Assembly: GCF_010994755.1 (NCBI RefSeq) | Contig: NZ_WHSB02000005.1 | Coordinates: 31,271 to 95,270 of the forward strand | Direction: 5' to 3' | DNA: 64,000 nt | Source of the DNA: Shinella lacus | GTDB lineage: Bacteria > Pseudomonadota > Alphaproteobacteria > Rhizobiales > Rhizobiaceae | Part shown: positions 54,933 to 63,298 of the stretch, piece after piece | How positions within the stretch are numbered: the stretch's first letter is position 1 | Layout: each line of letters starts with the position of its first letter | Position numbers and translations under genes: made by a program | The notes under the pieces: model-generated | Databases searched by the model: none | Told to the model about the DNA's origin: nothing | Seen by the model: only the letters and a program-made list of their open reading frames with translations

Positions 54933-55008
54933 GCCCGGATAGCTCAGTTGGTAGAGCAGCGGATTGAAAATCCGCGTGTCGGTGGTTCAAATCCGCCTCC
55001 GGGCACCA
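54933..55008 (+). tRNA. tRNA-Phe (GAA anticodon)
   Basis: 76 nt including CCA. Acceptor GCCCGGA/TCCGGGC, D arm AGCTCAGTTGGTAGAGCA, anticodon loop TTGAAAA giving GAA, T arm GGTTCAAATC. Confidence 0.98.
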
Positions 55009-55246
55009 CTCTAAGCCATTAAAATCATTGAAATTTTAAAAAATTTGAGTCTGCTTGCGCTGACAGACGTTGTTTTACTACGCGTCCTCTGCGCCCTCCA
55101 CGCACAAGGGTGGACGAAATGCTTTGCGTCTGCCACAACCGGTTTGGACGCGACTGCCGATAGTTTTAGATCGGGGTCGGGCGACCGATTGACGTCACGT
55201 TGCTGCCGCGAGATCACGCTGGCCGTCCTGTTCTGTCGCATTCCCT

Positions 55247-55273
55247 GATCAGGGCACCAAGGGTGCCCTGATC
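55247..55273. promoter_or_regulatory. 12-bp perfect inverted repeat upstream of the 55304 gene
   Basis: GATCAGGGCACC, AAG, GGTGCCCTGATC. It lies 30 nt before the GTG start with no T-run. It could be a terminator stem for upstream transcription or a structured leader. Confidence 0.5.
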
Positions 55274-55303
55274 GGGAGACGCGCTTTTCGAGGATCTTCT
55301 GCC

Positions 55304-55567
55304 GTGGCCAAACAACCGAAACTGGAACATTCCGAACTCTCCGGGGAATATACCGAAGAGGACATCACCGTGCTCGTCGATATCTACAGGCCGGCCGGCA
55401 CGCAGAACGACTGGAAGCTGGAGGTCGTCACGCAGAACGAGGACCTGTTTGAATGGGGCGAACCATTCGCCACGGACCGTGAGGCCTTCGATGAATTCCT
55501 GGCCACCGTGGCGCGGGATGGCATACGGTCGTTCCTGGAAGAAGATGACGTGCCGACGACGCACTAG
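55304..55567 (+). CDS. Small acidic conserved hypothetical protein
   Basis: 87 residues from GTG 55304 with GAGGATC upstream. Acidic throughout (EDITVLVDIYRPAGTQNDWK then LEVVTQNEDLFEWGEPFATD), predicted alpha/beta, no known domain. The stop lies 5 nt before the convergent LysR gene stop. The 55009-55246 stretch upstream holds no other convincing gene. Confidence 0.68.
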   Translation: MAKQPKLEHSELSGEYTEEDITVLVDIYRPAGTQNDWKLEVVTQNEDLFEWGEPFATDREAFDEFLATVARDGIRSFLEEDDVPTTH

Positions 55568-55572
55568 GCGTT

Positions 55573-56487
55573 CTACTCCGCCGCTCGCGAAACGACCCGC
55601 GCGGCGGGGAACCTCGGCTGATTTCCGGAAAACAGTGCTTCGTTGCGCTTCAGCAGCACTGCCAGGCGGTCGAGGGTGGTGCGGACTTCGGGGCGTTGGC
55701 GGTCGTCGTCATTGACGGCGAGCCAGATGGGATGGGTGAGGTCTTCGATGAGCTCGCCTTCCCGCATCAGGGCGGGCATGCTGTCTCCGAGATAGGCGGG
55801 CAGCACGCCGCGGCCGGCGCCGCCGGCGATCAGCTTCGGCAGAAGTTCGGGGGCGTTGGTCCAGGTGTGGATCTGGCCTTCGCGATGGCGGAACACCCAT
55901 TTTTCGACTTCCGACAGGGCGACCTCCGTGCCGATGGAAATCCAGGGCAGGTCGTCGCTGGTGTCGGCCGCTATCGCGCGGTAGGCGCAATAGGCCACAT
56001 CGGCAGTGCGGCGTACCGCGAAATTGCCGCTCTTCGGCGGGGCGGCGAAAAGCGCCACGGTGCCGCGGCGGAAGGTCAGGTCGTCCTCCGGCAGCCAGCG
56101 TTTGCAGCAGAGACGGAAAGCGTCACCCGCGTGGCGGAGTGCCGCGGTGTTTTCCGCGACGAAGCCGGAAAGCCAGATGTCGCCGGCAATGGAGACGATC
56201 GGCAGGGCGAAGGCGTCGCCGTGCCATTGGGTGATGTCTGCGACGGTCTTGCGCAGCGTCTGCACGTGTTCCATCAGGATCTGGCCGTCCGGCGCCAACC
56301 GATAACCCTGCTGGCTGCGGATGAACAGAGTGCGGCCCATGGTGCGTTCCAGCGCCAGCATGCGCCGACCGATCGTCGGCGGGCTGATGCCTGTCAGCAT
56401 GGAGGCGCCGGCGAGGCCGCCCTCCGCGGCCACATGATAGAAGAGCTTCAGATCGTCCCAGTCGACTTCGTTCACGTTCGTCTCCAC
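55573..56487 (-). CDS. LysR-family transcriptional regulator
   Basis: 304 residues. N-terminal winged helix-turn-helix (DDLKLFYHVAAEGGLAGASM then LTGISPPTIGRRMLALERTM) and a LysR-type substrate-binding half. The helix-turn-helix is of the kind found in rhizobial one-gene LysR regulators with Cys residues in the effector domain (FRLCCKRWLP). Divergent from the 56629 gene; the intergenic region contains a 16-bp palindrome. Target and inducer unknown. Confidence 0.9.
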   Translation of the reverse strand: METNVNEVDWDDLKLFYHVAAEGGLAGASMLTGISPPTIGRRMLALERTMGRTLFIRSQQGYRLAPDGQILMEHVQTLRKTVADITQWHGDAFALPIVSIAGDIWLSGFVAENTAALRHAGDAFRLCCKRWLPEDDLTFRRGTVALFAAPPKSGNFAVRRTADVAYCAYRAIAADTSDDLPWISIGTEVALSEVEKWVFRHREGQIHTWTNAPELLPKLIAGGAGRGVLPAYLGDSMPALMREGELIEDLTHPIWLAVNDDDRQRPEVRTTLDRLAVLLKRNEALFSGNQPRFPAARVVSRAAE

Positions 56488-56538
56488 GCCATGGGTCGGA
56501 CTATAGCGGAAAGTCGGGGCGCCTGCATCGAACGCGGG

Positions 56539-56554
56539 TGAAACGGCCGTTTCA
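56539..56554. promoter_or_regulatory. 16-bp perfect palindrome in the lysR divergent region
   Basis: TGAAACGGCCGTTTCA, perfectly symmetric, 52 nt upstream of lysR and 75 nt upstream of the 56629 gene. Placement fits an operator. Confidence 0.5.
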
Positions 56555-56628
56555 TGCCTGCGTCTACGATCCCACGGCGCACCCGCCTATCTCTGCTGCA
56601 ACACGAGACAAGTTGTCAGGAGCAGACC

Positions 56629-56859
56629 ATGAGCCCGGAATGGATGATGGCATTCGATACCGCCGCCGGGCGGAACGATAAACGCAGGAAGACGCTTGCT
56701 GATCCGCTGGAGCGGCCGGAATGGCAGGGGCTCGATGCCCTGTCGCGCCTCTTTTCGCGCTTGCTTTCGCGGCGCATGGCGGAACGGCGACGCCGGCCGA
56801 TGCAGCCTCTCAAATATGCGAGCGCTTCCATCAATGAATTCAATGGGAGCGTCAGATAA
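56629..56859 (+). CDS. Small arginine-rich hypothetical protein
   Basis: 76 residues from ATG 56629 with AGGAGCAG upstream. Basic central part (LDALSRLFSRLLSRRMAERR then RRPMQPLKYAS). No known domain; the Arg-rich helix recalls small DUF1127-type proteins but I would not assign it. Divergently placed from the LysR regulator, so possibly its target. Confidence 0.62.
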   Translation: MSPEWMMAFDTAAGRNDKRRKTLADPLERPEWQGLDALSRLFSRLLSRRMAERRRRPMQPLKYASASINEFNGSVR

Positions 56860-56937
56860 ACTGGCGTGAACCGGCGCGCGAAACCGGCTAGAGCTTGTCC
56901 GCCCCTGCGCGGGCGAGATCTTGCCGGAGTGATTTGC

Positions 56938-58104
56938 ATGACCCTTATCGAAAGCCTCAGCCCGCGATCGCTTCAGGCGCCGGAAAGCGGGATCGTCGAG
57001 GTGGTGAATTATGCGCGCGGGCGCGAGGGGCTGATTCCGCTATGGGTGGGCGAAGGGGATTTGCCGACGCCGGAGTTCATTTCCCGCGCCGCCTCCGATG
57101 CTCTGTTGCGCGGCGAGACCTTTTATACCTGGCAGCGGGGCATTCCGGAATTGCGCTCGGCGCTTTCGCGCTACTATGCCCGTCGCTTCGGCGCGGCGCT
57201 GCCGGCGGAGCATTTTTATGTCGTCGGCTCCGGCATGCAGGCGATCAAGCTTGCCATCGAGGCGCTCGTTTCGCCGGGCGACGATGTCGTCTACCTGACG
57301 CCGGCGTGGCCGAATTTCGCAGCGGCGGCGGAGCTTTCCGGCGCCAATCCCATCGCCGTGCCGCTCGACTTTGCCGGCGGGCGCTGGCAGGTGGATCTCG
57401 ACCGGGTGGAAGCGGCGATCACGCCGAAGACGCGTGTGCTCTTCGTCAACACACCCTCCAACCCGACCGGCTGGACGGCGACGCGGGAGGACCTTGCCAA
57501 CCTGCTCGCCATCGCCAGGAGGCATGATCTCTGGATCATGGCCGACGAGATCTATGCGCTTTATCACTATGCAGGCGGGCGGGCGCCGTCCTTCCTCGAC
57601 GTGATGGCAGAGGGCGACCGGGTCATTTTCGTCAATTCCTTCTCGAAGAACTGGTCGATGACGGGCTGGCGCGTCGGCTGGATCGTCGCGCCGCCGGAAA
57701 TCGGCCAGGTGCTGGAAAACCTTATTCAATATTCCACCTCCGGCGTGCCGCAGTTCTTGCAGCAGGGCGCGGTCGTGGCGCTCGACGAGGGCGACACGTT
57801 CGTGCAGGGGAATATCGACAAGGCGGCGAAGAACCGCGACGTCTTCTGCGATGCGCTGATCGCCACCAACCGGGTGGAGACGCTGAAGCCGGATGGAGCG
57901 CTCTATGCGTTCTTGAAGATCGACGGCGTCACGGATTCGCGGCTCACGGCGCTCGACATCGTCGATCGGACCAATGTGGGCCTGGCACCGGGAACGGCCT
58001 TCGGCCCCGGCGGCGAACTCTTCATGCGCGCCTGCTTCCTGCGCGATCCGAAGGACGTTGCGGAAGCCGCCGATCGCCTCGCCCGCTATATCGCGGCGCG
58101 CTGA
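56938..58104 (+). CDS. PLP-dependent aminotransferase, class I/II
   Basis: 388 residues from ATG 56938 with CGGAG upstream. Fold-type I aminotransferase: WVGEGDLPTPEFI near the N-terminus, VGSGMQAIKLAIEAL, NTPSNPTGW (phosphate contacts), MADEIYALYHY (the PLP Asp), and NSFSKNWSMTGWRVGW with the Schiff-base lysine (about residue 238). Specificity (aspartate, aromatic or other) is not clear from sequence. Convergent with the P-loop protein gene, three nt apart. Confidence 0.9.
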   Translation: MTLIESLSPRSLQAPESGIVEVVNYARGREGLIPLWVGEGDLPTPEFISRAASDALLRGETFYTWQRGIPELRSALSRYYARRFGAALPAEHFYVVGSGMQAIKLAIEALVSPGDDVVYLTPAWPNFAAAAELSGANPIAVPLDFAGGRWQVDLDRVEAAITPKTRVLFVNTPSNPTGWTATREDLANLLAIARRHDLWIMADEIYALYHYAGGRAPSFLDVMAEGDRVIFVNSFSKNWSMTGWRVGWIVAPPEIGQVLENLIQYSTSGVPQFLQQGAVVALDEGDTFVQGNIDKAAKNRDVFCDALIATNRVETLKPDGALYAFLKIDGVTDSRLTALDIVDRTNVGLAPGTAFGPGGELFMRACFLRDPKDVAEAADRLARYIAAR

Positions 58105-58107
58105 CCA

Positions 58108-58638
58108 TCAGGACAGGTGGCGGAGCACGAAATCGGCGCGCTCGGCGACCGTCACTTTCGGCAGGATGATCGCTTCGTAGCCGAGTGCCGGGTAGACGTC
58201 TTTGAGGCGATCATATTCGGCGAGTGCGGCGTCGAGGCCGTGTCGGCGTTCCGGGTCGCCGGCGTAGATTTCCGGCCATGGCGGGGTGAGAAAAACCAGC
58301 CGGTTGTAACGATGTTCAGCCGCGAGCGCGGCCAGCACGGGCTCGCCGCTATGCGCCTCAAGTGCCGATGCGGCATCGATCAGGCCGCGGTCGAAGAAGA
58401 CGAGGCCGGGGTGGTCCCGCATCGCCTGCCGGTCGGCGAGCGCCATGTCGATCGCGAGACGGGCGAAGGCCGCAAGGTCCTGCCACGGCAAGGCGCTGCC
58501 GCCGGTTGCCAGTTCCTGCTGCACGATGCGGCGGCCCGGCTCCTCGACGACGGCATGGCCGCGCTGGCGAAGCGCTTCCAGCAGCGTGGATTTTCCGCCG
58601 CCGGAGCAGCCGGAGAGCACGATGAAACGGTCGGACAT
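58108..58638 (-). CDS. P-loop ATPase/kinase-like protein (AAA_28 family)
   Basis: 176 residues. Walker A GCSGGGKST at residues 10-18, then VEEPGRRIVQQELATGG, and FFDRGLIDA as a Walker-B-like strand; near the C-terminus HGLDAALAEYDRLKDVYPAL. The family resembles small-molecule or thymidylate-type kinases but has no assigned substrate. ATG 58638. Head to head with galE across 95 nt; convergent with the aminotransferase. Confidence 0.85.
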   Translation of the reverse strand: MSDRFIVLSGCSGGGKSTLLEALRQRGHAVVEEPGRRIVQQELATGGSALPWQDLAAFARLAIDMALADRQAMRDHPGLVFFDRGLIDAASALEAHSGEPVLAALAAEHRYNRLVFLTPPWPEIYAGDPERRHGLDAALAEYDRLKDVYPALGYEAIILPKVTVAERADFVLRHLS

Positions 58639-58733
58639 TTCGTCTATCCTTTGAAGCGAGGGGCGTGCGCGGGGTTGCGTCCGGCCGGTGTGCGGGGTGA
58701 TATGCCTGCCATTCGGACGATTCGGAGGTTGGC

Positions 58734-59726
58734 ATGGCGGTTCTGGTTACGGGTGGCGCGGGGTATATAGGCAGCCACATGGTCTGGGCGCTCGTCGATG
58801 CCGGGGAAGAGGTCGTCGTGCTCGACCGGCTTTCCACCGGCTTCCGCTGGGCCGTGGCGCCCGAGGCGCGGTTCTACGAGGGCGATATCGCCGATCCGTC
58901 CGTGCTTTCGACGATCTTTGCCGAAAACCGCATCGATGCGATCATCCATTTCGCCGGGTCGATCATCGTGCCGGAATCGGTCGCCGATCCCCTCTCCTAT
59001 TACGAGAACAATACGGTCAAGTCACGGGCGCTGATCGCGGCCGCCGTAGCGGCGAAGGTGCCGCATTTCGTGTTCTCCTCCACCGCTGCCGTCTACGGCA
59101 CGCCGGATGGAACGGAGCCAGTGCTGGAAAGTGCTGCCCTTCGGCCGGAATCGCCCTATGGCTCCTCCAAGCTGATGACCGAGATCATGCTGCGCGATAC
59201 CGCCGCCGCGCATGACTTCACCTATACGGCGCTGCGCTACTTCAACGTCGCCGGCGCCGATCCGCGCGGCCGCACCGGCCAATCGACGGCAGGCGCCACG
59301 CATCTGATCAAGGTCGCCAGCGAAGCCGCGCTTGGCAAGCGCAACGGCATGGATGTTTACGGCACGGATTATCCGACGCCGGACGGCACCTGCGTGCGCG
59401 ACTATATCCACGTTACCGACCTCGCCAATGCACACCTCAAGGCCTTGCAGCGCATGCGGGCCGGCGGCGGCTCGATCGTCGCGAATTGCGGCTATGGCCG
59501 CGGCTTCTCGGTGCTGGAGGTGCTGGAGCAGGTGAAGGCGGTGTCCGGCGTGGAATTTCCGGTGCGCTTTGCCGCCCGCCGCCCGGGCGATGCGGTGCTC
59601 ATCGTCGCCAATCCGTCGGTCGCCATGCAGGAACTCGACTGGAAGCCAGAGCATGACAACCTCGCCTTCATCGTGCGCACAGCGCTCGATTGGGAAGATC
59701 ACCTCGGCAAGCGCAACCAGCTCTGA
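58734..59726 (+). CDS. galE: UDP-glucose 4-epimerase
   Basis: 330 residues. Interconverts UDP-glucose and UDP-galactose for exopolysaccharide and lipopolysaccharide synthesis. Short-chain dehydrogenase fold: VTGGAGYIGSHMVWALVDAG (NAD loop), IIHFAGSIIVPESVADPLSY then YENN, FSSTAAVYGTPDGTEPV, SPYGSSKLMTEIMLRD with the YxxxK pair, RYFNVAGADPRGRTGQ and DYPTPDGTCVRDYIHVTDLA. Stop lies three nt before the convergent chorismate mutase stop. Confidence 0.94.
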   Translation: MAVLVTGGAGYIGSHMVWALVDAGEEVVVLDRLSTGFRWAVAPEARFYEGDIADPSVLSTIFAENRIDAIIHFAGSIIVPESVADPLSYYENNTVKSRALIAAAVAAKVPHFVFSSTAAVYGTPDGTEPVLESAALRPESPYGSSKLMTEIMLRDTAAAHDFTYTALRYFNVAGADPRGRTGQSTAGATHLIKVASEAALGKRNGMDVYGTDYPTPDGTCVRDYIHVTDLANAHLKALQRMRAGGGSIVANCGYGRGFSVLEVLEQVKAVSGVEFPVRFAARRPGDAVLIVANPSVAMQELDWKPEHDNLAFIVRTALDWEDHLGKRNQL

Positions 59727-59729
59727 GGT

Positions 59730-60029
59730 TTATCCCTCGCCAAGCAGTTTCTTTTCGTGCTCGATGGCGTGCTGGATGAGCTCAGCCCAGATCCCTTCGT
59801 AGAAATCGCCGTCGAGGCCGTGCTCCGTCGCGTTGCGGTGGGCGTTGTCTCGCACTTCCTTCACGCGTTCCGGCACGTCGGCCGGGATGCCGAGCCCGAC
59901 CTTGATCTCGGCCGCGCGGTTGATGAAGCTCCAGCGTTCGGCGAAGAGCGCCATCAGTGCCTGGTCGACCCGGTCGATGTTTTCCCGGATGTCCGTCATC
60001 GTCGTGCAGTCTGCCGCAGTCTTCGCCAT
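59730..60029 (-). CDS. Chorismate mutase (AroQ type, stand-alone)
   Basis: 99 residues from ATG 60029 with AAGGAGA upstream. Catalyses chorismate to prephenate, the substrate of the separate prephenate dehydratase at 13634-14485. All-helical AroQ fold: MTDIRENIDRVDQALMALFA then ERWSFINRAAEIK, and VPERVKEVRDNAHRNATEHG with the active-site Arg and Lys positions. The family also contains isochorismate-pyruvate lyases (PchB), which cannot be excluded. Confidence 0.88.
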   Translation of the reverse strand: MAKTAADCTTMTDIRENIDRVDQALMALFAERWSFINRAAEIKVGLGIPADVPERVKEVRDNAHRNATEHGLDGDFYEGIWAELIQHAIEHEKKLLGEG

Positions 60030-60240
60030 GCCGGTCTCCTTCATGGGCAACCGGATAGCAGAGGAATGTTTGGGGGGAAAGGTATCTCTCTGTCGCGAGA
60101 CACTAGGCCACATGCAGGCCCGGGGGTTAAGCGAAAGGAGGGTGCGGTCCTGTCTTCCACTTGCGGGCCTGCATGCTGGCCGAGGCGGAACCTAGGCATA
60201 TAAGCTGGCGCGAAGCTGGCTATTTTAACGTTACGTTAGG

Positions 60241-60354
60241 TTACGTGCCGATGGCGAGCTTGATGGCAAAACCGAGGATCGTCACCGCCAGCACGCCACC
60301 CGCCCAGAGCCCCACGAACCACAATAGTTTTCGCGCGGTGGAATTCTCCGTCAT
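60241..60354 (-). CDS. DUF2474-type small subunit of cytochrome bd (CIO) oxidase
   Basis: 37 residues, below most length cut-offs. It reads MTENSTARKLLWFVGLWAGG then VLAVTILGFAIKLAIGT: one membrane span after a short charged N-terminus. Its ATG overlaps the cydB stop by one base (TGATG), so it is translationally coupled. Small DUF2474/CydX-like peptides at this position stabilise the bd oxidase in other bacteria. Confidence 0.85.
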   Translation of the reverse strand: MTENSTARKLLWFVGLWAGGVLAVTILGFAIKLAIGT

Positions 60355-61358
60355 CAGTGATAGCCCTCCTCCGGGTCGACCTTGCCGCGGAAGACCCAGT
60401 AGGCATAGGCCGTGTAGCCGAGGATCATCGGCACCAGCACGACCGCGCCGACCAGCAGGAAGGCAAGGCTTTCATGCGGGGCGGCTGCTTCCCAGATCGT
60501 CAGCGAGGTCGGCACGATATAGGGGTAGAAGCTGATGCCGATGCCGGCGAAGCCGAGCACGAAGAGGCCGAGCGCGGCGAGGAACGGCCGGGAATCGTGC
60601 TCCGTGCGCAGGCCGTGGATCAGCAGCGCGAAGCAGCCGAGCACGAGCAGCGGCACCAGCAGGCTGAAGATGACGGTCGGCCAGCCGAACCAGCGTTCGA
60701 AGTAGAGCGGTTCGAGGAAGGGCGTCCACAGGCTTACGATGCCCATGGCCAGCAGCATGCCGGTGCCTGCCCTCAGCGCATAGCGCCGCGCGCGTTCGGC
60801 AAGCGGGCCGCTCGTCTTCATCACCAGCCAGGTGGCACCGAGCAGCGCATAGCCGATCAAGAGTGCCAAGCCGGTCGCGATGGAGAACGGCGTCAGCCAG
60901 TCCCACCAGCCGCCGGTATAGGCGCGGTTGGCGACCGGAATGCCCTGCACGAGGGCGCCCAGCGCCACGCCTTGCGAGAAGGCCGCGACCATGGAACCGC
61001 CGGCAAAGGCGATGTCCCAGAGGAATTCGCCGCGCTTCGTGCGCCAGCGATATTCGAAGGCGACGCCGCGGAAGATGAGGCCGAGCAGCATCAGCACGAG
61101 CGGCATGTAGAGCGCCGGCAGGATCGTCGCATAGGCGAGCGGGAAGACCGCCATCAGCCCGCCGCCGCCGAGCACCAGCCATGTCTCGTTGCCGTCCCAG
61201 ACGGGGGCGACGGAGTTCATCATCACGTCGCGGTCGTGTTTTTCCTTGAAGAAGGGAAAGAGGATGCCGACGCCGAGATCGAAGCCGTCGAGGATGACAT
61301 AGGCGAGCACCGCGAAGGCGATGATGGCCGCCCAGATGAAGGGGAGGTCAAGCGCCAT
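60354..61358 (-). CDS. cydB: Cytochrome bd ubiquinol oxidase subunit II (CIO type)
   Basis: 334 residues with about nine membrane spans. Begins MALDLPFIWAAIIAFAVLAY then VILDGFDLGVGILFPF, the CydB hallmark, and contains NSVAPVWDGNETWLVLGGGG then LMAVFPLAYA and EYRWRTKRGEFLWD. Together with CydA it reduces oxygen to water with electrons from ubiquinol, without pumping protons. Overlaps cydA by 11 nt and is coupled to the DUF2474 peptide. Confidence 0.95.
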   Translation of the reverse strand: MALDLPFIWAAIIAFAVLAYVILDGFDLGVGILFPFFKEKHDRDVMMNSVAPVWDGNETWLVLGGGGLMAVFPLAYATILPALYMPLVLMLLGLIFRGVAFEYRWRTKRGEFLWDIAFAGGSMVAAFSQGVALGALVQGIPVANRAYTGGWWDWLTPFSIATGLALLIGYALLGATWLVMKTSGPLAERARRYALRAGTGMLLAMGIVSLWTPFLEPLYFERWFGWPTVIFSLLVPLLVLGCFALLIHGLRTEHDSRPFLAALGLFVLGFAGIGISFYPYIVPTSLTIWEAAAPHESLAFLLVGAVVLVPMILGYTAYAYWVFRGKVDPEEGYH

Positions 61359-62760
61359 GGTGGTGGCTCCCGGTTTTGGTGGCGATGGCGGGCGTGATGC
61401 CGGCGGTGCGCAGCGGACCGTCCTGCAAATCCGGCATGGGATCGCGCGGCAGGCGGCCCATCAGGCGCAGGATGTAGAAGGTGCCGGCGCCGAAGACGAG
61501 GAAATAGACCACGATGAAGGCGATCAGCGATGTCGCGACGGCGGGCGCATCGATCGGCGCTACCGAATTGGCGGTCAGCAGGTGACCATACACCGTATAG
61601 GGCTGGCGACCGACCTCCGTCGTCACCCAGCCGGCGAGCACGGCGACGAAACCGGCGGGACCCATCAGGACGGCGGCGCGGTGCAGCCAGCGGTTCTCGC
61701 CGAGCGTGCCCCGCCACCGACACCACAGCGACCAGAGCCCGATGCTCAACATCGCGAAACCGATACCGACCATGATGCGGAACGCCCAGAAGACGATGCC
61801 GACCGGCGGATGCAGTTCTTTCGGCACGGAATCGAGGCCGGCGAGCGGCGCGTTCAGGTCGTGTTTCAGGATGAGGCTCGAAAGCTTCGGGATTTCGATC
61901 GCGTAATCGACGCGCTGTTCGGCCGAATTCGGAATGCCGAACAGGATGAGCGGCGCGCCGTCCGGATGGCTCTGGTAGTGCCCCTCCATCGCCATCACCT
62001 TGACGGGCTGGTGTTCCAGCGTGTTGAGACCGTGCATGTCGCCGGCGAAAATCTGGATGGGCGCGACGATCGCCGCCATCCACATGGCCATGGAGAACAT
62101 CTTTTTCGCGCGCTTCGGTGCGTCGCCGCGCAGGAGGTGGTAGGCGCCGACGCCGCCGACCACGAAGGCGGTCGTGAGGTAGGCGGCGAGCACCATATGC
62201 ACGAGCCGGTAGGGGAAGGACGGATTGAAGATCACCGCCCACCAGTCGACCGGCACGAACTGGCCGACATCGTTGACCGCAAAGCCGGCCGGCGTCTGCA
62301 TCCAGGAATTGGCGGCGAGGATCCAGGTGGCCGAGATCAGGGTGCCGACGGCGACCATGAGGGTGGCGAAGAAGTGCAGTTTCGGGCCGACGCGGTTGAG
62401 GCCGAACAGCATGACGCCGAGGAAGCCCGCCTCCAGGAAGAAGGCCGTCAGCACCTCGTAGCCCATCAGCGGGCCGATGACCGGCCCGGCCTTGTCGGAG
62501 AAGACGCTCCAGTTCGTGCCGAACTGGTAGGACATGACGATGCCGGAGACGACGCCCATGCCGAAGGCGAGCGCGAAGATCGTCTTCCAGAAATTGAACA
62601 GGGCGAAATAGACCTCGTCCTTCGTCCAGAGCCACAGGCCTTCCAGCACGGCGAGGTAGCTCGCAAGGCCGATCGAGAAGGCCGGGAAGACGATGTGGAA
62701 CGACACCGTGAAGGCGAACTGGAACCGGGCGAGCAGCGTTGCGTCCAACGATTCGAACAT
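61348..62760 (-). CDS. cydA: Cytochrome bd ubiquinol oxidase subunit I (CIO type)
   Basis: 470 residues from ATG 62760 with AAAGGA upstream. Carries the three haems and the quinol site. Seen: DATLLARFQFAFTVSFHIVF (haem-ligand His near residue 20, typical of the cyanide-insensitive branch), GMGVVSGIVMSYQFGTNWSV, EAGFLGVMLFGLNRVG (Glu), VKVMAMEGHYQS, and GRQPYTVYGHLLT near 385. The Q loop is short, as in CIO enzymes. No FNR/FixK-type TTGAT-N4-ATCAA box was seen upstream. Confidence 0.95.
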   Translation of the reverse strand: MFESLDATLLARFQFAFTVSFHIVFPAFSIGLASYLAVLEGLWLWTKDEVYFALFNFWKTIFALAFGMGVVSGIVMSYQFGTNWSVFSDKAGPVIGPLMGYEVLTAFFLEAGFLGVMLFGLNRVGPKLHFFATLMVAVGTLISATWILAANSWMQTPAGFAVNDVGQFVPVDWWAVIFNPSFPYRLVHMVLAAYLTTAFVVGGVGAYHLLRGDAPKRAKKMFSMAMWMAAIVAPIQIFAGDMHGLNTLEHQPVKVMAMEGHYQSHPDGAPLILFGIPNSAEQRVDYAIEIPKLSSLILKHDLNAPLAGLDSVPKELHPPVGIVFWAFRIMVGIGFAMLSIGLWSLWCRWRGTLGENRWLHRAAVLMGPAGFVAVLAGWVTTEVGRQPYTVYGHLLTANSVAPIDAPAVATSLIAFIVVYFLVFGAGTFYILRLMGRLPRDPMPDLQDGPLRTAGITPAIATKTGSHHHGA

Positions 62761-62925
62761 GGACCGCGTCCTTTCATGAGGCTGCCGCAGGTGACTGCAC
62801 GCTGCGGCTGCACGAAAGAATGCGGCGCAAAACAGGCAAAGGTCAATTCGGCAACCCGGCCCACGTTGCCGCACCGCGACAATCGCCCGCGTGCGGCATT
62901 TCGGCCGCCGCCGGCTTAAACGCGC

Positions 62926-62953
62926 GAAGCTCCCGGTTCGCACCGGGAGCTTC
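62926..62953 (-). terminator. Hairpin terminator between the DUF680 gene and cydA
   Basis: GAAGCTCCCGGT, four-nt loop, ACCGGGAGCTTC: a perfect 12-bp stem, 31 nt after the DUF680 stop on the minus strand. The T-run is weak. It separates DUF680 transcription from the cyd operon. Confidence 0.7.
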
Positions 62954-62983
62954 GAGAGTGGAATGACGGAAGGTCTTGGCCGC

Positions 62984-63247
62984 TTAGCGATCGGCCAGCG
63001 TGGAGCTGTCGAGGCCCGGATAATAGTCGCCATCGGCGGGGCCGACGCGCTTCGCGCGGACGTCCTGCCTGGTATAATCCGAATAGGCGCGCGGGTTGCT
63101 CTGGCGCTTTTCCTCGATCATCCGGTCCTGCTTCGCGCTGGGCCAGATGCCGTCGTAGTAGCTGCCGCCGGCCAGCGCGGCGGAACCGCCGAAGAGCGTG
63201 GCGGCCGCCAGCGTGGTGGCGAAGGCAAGGTTGAGGGTCTTGGTCAT
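62984..63247 (-). CDS. DUF680 family exported protein (paralogue 1)
   Basis: 87 residues from ATG 63247; the ribosome site AGGACC has the same spacing as in its neighbour, so the ATG two codons upstream was not used. A cleavable signal peptide (MTKTLNLAFATTLAAATLFG then GSAALAGG) and a short polar mature part ending GPADGDYYPGLDSSTLADR. The Gly-Asp-Tyr-Tyr motif recurs in the family. Function unknown; members are small periplasmic proteins of rhizobia. Homologous to 63299-63556. Confidence 0.82.
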   Translation of the reverse strand: MTKTLNLAFATTLAAATLFGGSAALAGGSYYDGIWPSAKQDRMIEEKRQSNPRAYSDYTRQDVRAKRVGPADGDYYPGLDSSTLADR

Positions 63248-63298
63248 TGTCATGGTCCTGGTTCAGTCCTGGGAGGAGTATTGGGTAGAAAAGCCGGG

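Noticed and set aside
55045..55248. 67-residue frame after tRNA-Phe
   Set aside because: No ribosome site, cysteine-rich and random-looking; its end lies in an inverted repeat.
62761..62983. FNR/FixK box upstream of cydA
   Set aside because: No TTGAT-N4-ATCAA-like sequence is present.
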